This document shows positions 56,626-64,000 of a stretch of DNA of 64,000 bases, in pieces; positions within the stretch are counted from its first letter, which is position 1; each line of letters opens with the position of its first letter. Location of the stretch: NCBI GenBank assembly GCA_036429605.1, contig JAVFKD010000004.1:434001-498000 (forward strand), written 5' to 3'. The notes below the pieces were generated by a model. That model was not told the origin of the DNA and did no database searches. It was given only the letters and a program-made list of their open reading frames with translations. This DNA is from Cladobotryum mycophilum (lineage: Eukaryota; Ascomycota; Sordariomycetes; Hypocreales; Hypocreaceae). The position numbers and the translations under genes are program-made.

Positions 56626-59549
56626 TCACTCCATGGAGTCAGGCTCGTCGTCGTCGACCCGCAGCTCGGCAACCTCCGGCAGTGCTTCCCGAAGGGCAAA
56701 TCCGTGCTCTTGTATCATTTTCTCACCACCAACGACGCCCTTCTCAGCCATCGGGGTACCCTCTTGATCACCCTCTCGTAGCCATTGCTGGAATCGCAAC
56801 GCAGCCTGCGCCGCATCAACAGCAACATGCCAGTTTTCCAGCCCCATAGTCATGAACCCAGCAATCATCAATGTTTTGATGAAACGGGCGACTGGGGTAT
56901 GATGGCAGCTCGGCACAGCTGCCAGCATCACCCATACGAAGATGCCCACAGCCGTCTTCCATGTCGAGAGTGTGACTTCCCAGACCATTTCCCACAAACC
57001 AAGAAATTCGGGTATTGTTACGATTTCGGTCGTGGGGACGCGAGCGATTATTGCGCGATAGTAGATTGACGCCGTCGCACGAATGCAGCGATACATGATG
57101 TCGATCGGTGGCCCAACGGATCGAGGGGAGCTGCCAGAGTCGTCCGTGAATGCTTGTCCAGGTGGAGTATCGACACTGGGAGGGGGTTCGTTGTGCGGTG
57201 AAGACCTATCGCTGTATGCTGCTGGTGAACTGCTTGGTGCATCATGCACCCCAGACCCCGACATGTTATCATCTCCTAGTCTACCCTCGTGAACCGTTAC
57301 ATCCGCTGGCATCTGATTTAATCTCTCAAAATACCACATGGCAGTCTCCTTGACTCTCCGCAGCTGCTCAGCTGTCGGCTTCGGTGGTAATGCCAAGACG
57401 GCCGCAATTATAGCTCGCATGTCATCCAAAATCTCTGCCGACAAGGGATGAATCTTCAAGGTGCTTGCGCGAAAGGGAGGCCAGTCGGAGAGCAGGGGCG
57501 AGTTGAAAGAGACTTGGTAGGGGACCATGAACTCATCCCGGAAATCAAAGCCCGCATGGCCATACATGGTAGGCTCGAGCTCGTGAGCAAGAGCGATAAC
57601 GAGATCATGCCTACATAGACCATGTTAGCAAATGACGGAGGGGAATTTCCGCTGTGGCGGCTTGAATTTCGATAGCATGGTTAAGCGAAGGAGTAAGAGT
57701 GAGGCGAAACTGGCAAGACAAGCGAATCTACAAGTAAGGGGGAGGAGGGGAAGGGCTTAGACGGGCTATAACAATGAAACACTTTACTGACATGAGTACC
57801 GTTTTGGCCAAGAAGCCCTGCATCCCCAAGACCTGGGGCCCACCCCTCAGTTTGATCATTGTCTTGAGACCGGCCATGTGGGCGCGGAGCTCTTCCGTGG
57901 TACCCCAGTACCACGAGTCAATCACCATCTGGGTGGTCCCCATAATGGCGGCATCACTGGTCTGCATCTTTGTCGACCTAAGTTGCTCATTGAGCATTTT
58001 ATGCACTGCACCTTTGTATGCCCAAACGAGCATCTTGGGCACGCGGCCCGTCTCGTTGAGGAAACATGTCGCAGTGTACAAGACAATCTGCAGTAAAAGG
58101 GGATCCTTGATAGAGAGGGGAACCCAATGCTTCATGAACCGACTCTCAGGGTCGGGATTGCCGTCGAGCGAAGCCTTGAACCGGGAGAGAAGCTGAAGGT
58201 CTGTTCGGCAGTCGGACTTTGTGTTAGCCACCTTATCTGCTGTGACCTTGTCTCATTTTACGGGCTACAGCAATAGAGCCCCGGCATTATGAATGCATGA
58301 GAGGGGGAGGGGGGTAGTATATGACTGATATGCAAATGCATATGAGACCAAACAACGAATGGGAAGTGATGGAGGGCAAGTGGAGAGATATTTACGTACG
58401 TATGCGGACGAGTTCAATATTCATCCTGGTCGGTTCCATGGGCAAGTTCCGAAGCTGATCGTCCAGCCCTCCAATCACTGAAGGTGGTTGAGCCGCTTGC
58501 TGTACGGCCTGCAGTAGTTGGCTACCATCGATGCTCCATTCATCGTTTACGATGCGATTAGCAACTTTAAGACGGTTCTGCAGAATGACTTTCAACAAGG
58601 CGAGAACCGTCTTTGGCTTTAGAGTGCCCGTCTCATCTGTCACTACAACGCGGAAAGGCTCAGAGTCCGAGGCAGAGGAGGAAGACCCTGGCGGCGATCC
58701 ATGGTCATCTGATGAATCTGACGCCCTTCGATTGGCAACGGACCGTCCCTCTGTTATGCCGTTTGAAACGAGTCCTTCAACCTGTATAATAGCGTCTTGA
58801 ACCTCTGCAAGGTCCAGATGAGAGTAGGCATCTCCTTTCAAAACTAACTTCACGTTTGGGTTACCAGGTGACCCGTGTCCAGTGGGCCTATATTGCTCAA
58901 CCAAAGATAGTCAGCTTATCACTTTTCATCTTTTTCCTATAACCACGATGGTTTTTTATCATGCCCAGAATGAATTTTTGCATGCTACAGGAAGGAGTAG
59001 CTAGGGGGCGCTTCAAAAGTGCCGGTGGGGGAGCTGAAAACCGAACAGTATCCACTACCGGCCGCCAATGCCCTAAACTCGAACCTCAGGGAGGAGGGAG
59101 AGGAGGAGGAGATGAATGCAGATTAGGTTATTTCTTGACTTGAACTGACTAACCTCTTGATAACTCTTGTGCTGTATTCACAAGTCGGTTGTGGAAATCG
59201 ACGAATGCAGTTGCCACATGGTTGACCTTGATTGCACTGCATGTTTCACGCGCCCGCAAGGGGGCAAAAATGTCAGCAAAAAAAATACAAAAAGCTCGTT
59301 TAGGTATAACATGACGGAAGTTTCCTTCTTGTCTCATGTCAGGGGCTTCGGAGATGACATCAGAAGGTGACGGTGAAGTAGTTTTAGATAGAGATGGGAT
59401 AGTGTGTCTCTCACAACCGAAATGGGCAACCAAGAATACCTACTAACCTTTTGCTTGCGTCTTCGACACTCCGTACACGATGTGGCATACCTGGTCTTCG
59501 CGGTGCGACGATGGGTCGGCGACCCCTGCAGCTGCAAGTTGTCGGACAT
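56626..59549 (-). CDS. Zn2Cys6 fungal transcription factor
   Basis: Exons 59549-59448, 59236-59154, 58887-58400, 58200-57792 and 57610-56626; 688 residues with an exact frame (2067 bases). The zinc cluster spans the first intron. Exon 1 encodes CTECRRRKQK and exon 2 encodes CNQGQPCGNCIRRFPQPTCEY, giving six cysteines with spacing 2-6-5-2-8. A Ser/Asp-rich linker follows, then a middle homology region with SRFKASLDGNPDPESRFMKHWVP and LLQIVLYTATCF. Exon 5 has ALAHELEPTMYGH and helical segments, as in fungal TF_MHR proteins. Introns are GT-AG. The donor of intron 4 is GTCAGT, and the first intron is 211 bases. The product is a nuclear DNA-binding regulator, perhaps of the neighbouring flavin oxidase; that link is inference. 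Confidence 0.88.
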
Positions 59550-62285
59550 TACGTCGACCAGGTCAAAGGCAAGACAAGCAGGTAAAATGAAGACTGAGCC
59601 CAAAATTTTTCAAAAAAAATCCAAGCAAAAGCGCACCAAAGCGTTTCTGGTGAAGGACGGACAAGTGAACCAAAATGGATAAAGAACGGCGCGCGCCCAC
59701 GTCCACTGCCACAGAATCGACAACAGAAGTGGATTTTTCTTTCGAATGAAGCGGGGGTAGGTTTTAAGTAAATTGATGCGACACCAGAACTGGTCCGTCA
59801 GCGATGCCTTTGAAAGAAAAGACACAGCGTGAATAAAAAAGAATATAAAAAAAATTAATAAAAAAAAATAGTGCTAGATTTTGAGCGCAGAGCCTCCTCC
59901 GCCGCCGCCACAGTTGTGCGGATTGCGCTCTCAGGGCGAGCAAAGGGAGTTGAGAGTATATAAGTTGAAAATAGGTTGTCGCAAAGAGGAGGTCCCCTAA
60001 CAGTGACGTTGCTTGCGCGCAGCAGCAGTAGCAGCAGGACGGTTACTCGTTTAAGAGCCCAGTTCGAGAAGCGAAAGGAAGGGTGTGCGTGGAGGGGGAG
60101 GAGCTCGAAAAAGATGGGCAGCGGGAGGCTTGAAAGGAATGGATGGTGGGAGAAGACGGTGGGTGTGTGACTGGGACTTGGTACTGGTACTGGGATGTGA
60201 ACGGGGGGCAGCACTGGAACGGTACGGTACGGTACGGTACGGCGTCGCTGAGTGGCAGATCTGATGTTCGGCACGCTCCGATCAATTCAACAAAGAAGAG
60301 AGAGGGAGGGAGGGAGTACGGAGCTGGAGCTGAAAGAATCCTCAAGGCTGCAGCAACAGGATTCGAATGAAGGGACTGGACTGGACGAAAGACGAGAAAC
60401 GAATGCAATGCAATGCAGACCTCGGTTCGGTTCGGTGCGCTGACGATTTTAGGATGCTTGATTGGCGATGGACAAATGCGAGAAGAGGGAAATGGCAACC
60501 CAAGCTATCGGAGAGTTTTCAGGGGGCGGATGACTATTGTATGTACCCAACGTTCTTTGTTGAGGAATGGGGTAAAAAGAGGCAAAGGGCAAAGAAATGG
60601 ATGGATGGACGTGGTGCCGAGACATGGAGACTTTTGCGTCGATCGTCTTTTGGTGGCTGCTGCGGGCCGTTGGTTAACGCTGACCAAGGTTACTAGTCTT
60701 CTAGGCTCGGGAGAATGAACAACAACGTACTCGTTTTGGTCTGTTCCAAGGTGTGTTCCTTTCTGCAACGCAAGGTTGAATTTGACGGTATTTCCCCCAC
60801 GATGGTCTCCGTCGGCTGTATCTGTCCTCTTTCTTTCTTGAGATCCTGCATACAAATTCCCTCACAGAGGAAGAGACAGGCCCCCCCCCCCATGGAAATC
60901 TAGCCACAAACAAAGCGCATTTGAATCAGGCCCTTGAAATGTGGGGGATGATGAAGGAGAATGCCAGATCGATAATGTCGGACAGATTCATGTTTCCGTC
61001 AAGGTAGCATCGAGGTAACATTCGGCCACTCCGATTTTATCTCCTTAGTTGCGCAAAAAAGTCGTCGTCGTCGTCGTCGTCTCATTCAAAGACATTTATT
61101 CGGTGGTTTTTGGTCTCGACTTCCTGCTTAATCTTAGTTTTTTCAAGATATCACCACGCAACCATCATCAACTCACTTGCATGGGGAAAAAAAGAGTTCA
61201 TCCTACACGTGGCTCTCAAAGTGCCGATAAATCTGGAGGTGTCTTGTTTTTTTGTTTTTTTTTGATTCGTCATTGAGACGTAACTCCTACTACGGAGTAC
61301 CTAGTAGTAATCGTAGTACCTGTAGGCACTATATGCACCAAAGCCAACTTGCCATTTTCATCACGCCACTTGGGAGTTGGTTATGCCTGCCCAATTTTGC
61401 CAATCAATTAAACACCATGACGCCAAACATGCTTTCCTATATCTCTTACTTGTTATTATTTTCTATTTATTCACTAATAGTATTCTTCATCACCTACACC
61501 ACATCTCATATTCAGCTCCAATCCGCAGTTCCCCCTCCCTCCCTCCCACATACCAGTGCCGTAAAACTCATTCGTAGTGAAGTGTTAACTTGCGACGACC
61601 ACAGTGCTAGAGCCGGTGATCAACGCAAGGATTGGATTACTGTTGGAACCCATTTCATGTTCATTTTATTTCCTAATCAAGGGCTAAAAATATCCTCCAT
61701 TGATCCGAGCGGCGTTAAGCTCATTTTAAATCCAGGACTAAAGACGAGCCTAAATTTAGCATCAACATCGTCGCTTCACTCTCTTAACCAATTTAACCAA
61801 GACTAACATCAGTACCAACACCAACAAACATCAAAGGAGACTGAATCATTACATAAAAACGGGGGGCATCATCCGAAATAACATGATTCATGGTATTATA
61901 AAAAATAGTGAATTCTCTAAAATACTAGTCCGAAAAGAAAAGAAAAAAGCATGAGCCCCAAGTAAGTAGCTCCCCAGCATCATTCGATTCAGCACCCGCA
62001 TACAAGACAGTTTTCAACTACACCCCCGTGGTATCAATCGAAATAGCAAGAAGAAGAAAAGGAGGAAAGAAAGAAAGAAAGGAAACCAACAAACATGAGA
62101 AATAAATAAATAAAGACATATACAAAGAAGAAATTGGCATCAACGGGCCTGGCTATAAACGGAAAAGTCGAAACATATACTCGTAACTTCTCATCATTCA
62201 TCAAACAGCCTCGCCCCAAAAGGAGGGAAAGGCTAGGGTAGCCTGCTGGATCCAGCCAGCGAGGCAGAAACATCAAAGCCGCTCT
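59550..62285. other. Spacer between patatin-like gene and Zn2Cys6 regulator
   Basis: 2.7 kb holding the regulator's upstream region and the 3' flank of the patatin-like gene. It includes GGTAC tandem repeats at about 60221-60242 and a (TCG)n run at about 61062-61080. It also has TACCTA/TAGGTA-type motifs near 61300. No supported gene. Confidence 0.4.
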
Positions 62286-64000
62286 TTAGCCCCGATAGTC
62301 GGGCTTCCGCGACATGTTGACCGGTGGTGGGGCTTCGTCATCGTCGCCGTCCAACGGATATGGTGGGATGAAAGAATCCAACCCCTCACCGCGACCATGA
62401 CGATGGGCCTGCTGCTCGGGTAAAGGTGTTTTTGGTGGCACCGGTGGCGGCATATCAGGTGTAAGGAATGGCGCATCTATCCTCGTCGCGGGCGTGTGCG
62501 GTCGCCTAGGCTCCTCATCGGCGCTCACAATGGCAATCTTATCGGCACCCGAGGCATTTCTGTATTGTGCCGGCGTCGGAGCGGTGCCGAGAAGTTGATC
62601 ATCCTCCGGCGGGGGAGACGCCGGGCTGACTGTCCTCGCATGAGGCGAGCCGCGGGAATGTCCGCCGGCAGGGCTGATCATCTCGTGAGAGCTTCGTGGA
62701 GAAGGTAAGCTATTCACGTGCATGTGAATGCTGTCCCGACCAGAATCAAATGAAGAACGACTCGGCGGGCTGTGCGAACCGTGGCGGAAAGTTGAGCCAG
62801 GAAGTGGCGCGTCGCCAGGCAGTTCAACCGCAAGAGGATGCTCAAAGTTGGTGGCGGATGTCGTCTTGATGAGCTCGGGGATGTTGACTGAGCCACGCTC
62901 CGCGCGTTCCATGCGCTGCTTAGCCTTGTGCACCTTGGCCAACTTGGACGAGATGCCCTGAATCATCTTCTGCTCATCATCGCGCCCCATGTACCTTCTC
63001 GTACCGTTGCTGATCTCGCCAAGCCGGTTCCACTCATTCATACCAAACTCGCCGACGCCAATCTCGACGTTGAGCCGGTAGTAGTGCTCGGCATTGACGC
63101 CACGCTTAATAAGGTGCTCTCGGAGCATATACTCGTGAATCTTCTCGCAGCCCTCCATCTTGGCAATCAACTTTCTGCGGGCATCAGCAAACTCACCCAT
63201 GAAGCCCTCGTACCACAAGTGCTGGTTTGAGTCGCTGCCACGGGGTCGCTTTCCAGTACCAACGCTGACAAACACGCCGATTTCTCGTCCAGGCCACTCG
63301 TTAATCACCGCCTCATCCAAAGCCTCGGGGGACGGGTTGAAGGTGCCATATCCTTCGTCGTGGAATAGCGACTGCCCAATTTGGACGGGCTTGAAGGCCA
63401 AACCAATGGCGCAGGTAGCTCTTCCGGCTTGCCAGATTTTGCAATCGAATTCGGGCGGAGGCTCGCGACGAGAATCGTAGGATCGCAACATGACTGGTGG
63501 CGATCCACGGCTAGATCCCTTGTACATGGCCGTCACAACTCTAGAGGCTTTATTAGCAACAAGAACATGCGTGTGGGGTGAATTGTTGGGGGATGAGGTT
63601 ATTATGTTAACCACTTACGTCTTGGTTCGACTTTCTCGTGCATCGTATAATCTCGCATTCCCGTTGCCATATCTAGAGTTGAATGTTGGTCGGCCGGTAA
63701 TCTGACCGTTGGGGTTGCGTGCGCTAAAGCTCAGAACACTGGCATTGCTTGAATGGCGTTTCGGTGTGCCGGCGGCACTGGAATACTGAGCGGCGTTCAA
63801 GGGACTGATGATTTCGGGTTCGCCGCTGTCATTGCCCTCCTTCTCGAAAACGGTATGCTCCCAAACGCCCTGCTTGATAGCTTCTTCCAGCTTGCTCGCC
63901 TTGAACAGCGTGGACCGGTAGGGAATGCCGGCAATAGTCTTATCCGTCTCGAAGACCATCCGAGTCATCCGAACGTAGAGCTCTTTGCATGTTTCCAGAT
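62286..64000 (-). CDS. Patatin-like phospholipase, 3' part (runs off the window)
   Basis: Exons 64000-63619 (incomplete) and 63540-62286, intron 78 bases GT-AG. Visible are the segment LETCKELYVRMTRMVF, RSYDSRREPPPEFDCKIWQAGRATCA, the distal catalytic Asp region LFHDEGYGTFNPS, and FVSVGTGKRP. These are typical of fungal patatin-domain lipid acyl hydrolases (calcium-independent PLA2 type). The GxSxG nucleophile lies upstream, outside the window. The canonical DG(G/A) around the Asp reads D-E-G here. After about residue 330 of the visible part comes a long Pro/Ser-rich tail (PPPVPPKTPLP), probably disordered and interaction-prone. The frame is intact. Confidence 0.85.

Noticed and set aside
1..64000. 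CRISPR arrays, prophage, bacterial operons
   Set aside because: The window is eukaryotic; no regularly spaced repeats or bacterial gene arrangement occur.

Overview
This is nuclear DNA of a filamentous ascomycete. Genes carry short GT-AG introns (about 50-120 bases) with CTAAC-type branch points, intron-split fungal families are present (Zn2Cys6 factor, Sim4-type kinetochore subunit, DUF2306 membrane protein), and the one tRNA has a small intron after base 37. Protein families and spacer texture suggest Sordariomycetes, probably Hypocreales and perhaps Trichoderma-like; the genus is a guess.

Layout. 1-86: end of a charged coiled-coil protein. 440-1983: zinc alcohol dehydrogenase. 2555-4404: RFT1, convergent with DBP3 (6472-4480). 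7428-8490: fungal multi-pass membrane protein. 8941-10063: MAD2, convergent with UBP14 (13031-10432). 14737-15379: ISU1, convergent with a carotenoid oxygenase (17778-15991). 18962-19041: tRNA-Arg(ACG). 20099-19287: FTA4-like kinetochore subunit. 21296-22453: DUF2306 membrane protein, convergent with a GH3 beta-glucosidase (25194-22645). From 25195 to 46953 there is a 21.8-kb gene-poor block, rich in microsatellites, whose only clear gene is a bZIP factor (37947-36823). Then come an RluA-type pseudouridine synthase (48786-46954), divergent from a hotdog thioesterase (49415-50396), a Gfo/Idh/MocA oxidoreductase (51661-50522), a doubtful small ORF, a BBE-type flavin oxidase (56251-54793) directly downstream of a Zn2Cys6 regulator (59549-56626), and the 3' part of a patatin-like phospholipase running off the right edge.

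Most genes are housekeeping (N-glycan flippase, ribosome biogenesis, spindle checkpoint, ubiquitin recycling, Fe-S scaffold, kinetochore, tRNA modification). The accessory part is the carotenoid oxygenase, the beta-glucosidase and the regulator plus flavin-oxidase pair. I see no transposon, CRISPR array, virus or toxin gene.

The most notable observation is that six multi-exon genes (MAD2, ISU1, FTA4, DUF2306, GH3, thioesterase) are each out of frame by exactly one missing base, and in every case one extra base in a C/G run of 4-5 restores the full family protein and makes the summed exon length divisible by three. Homopolymer undercalling in the assembly is the simplest explanation. I found no convincing undescribed system.
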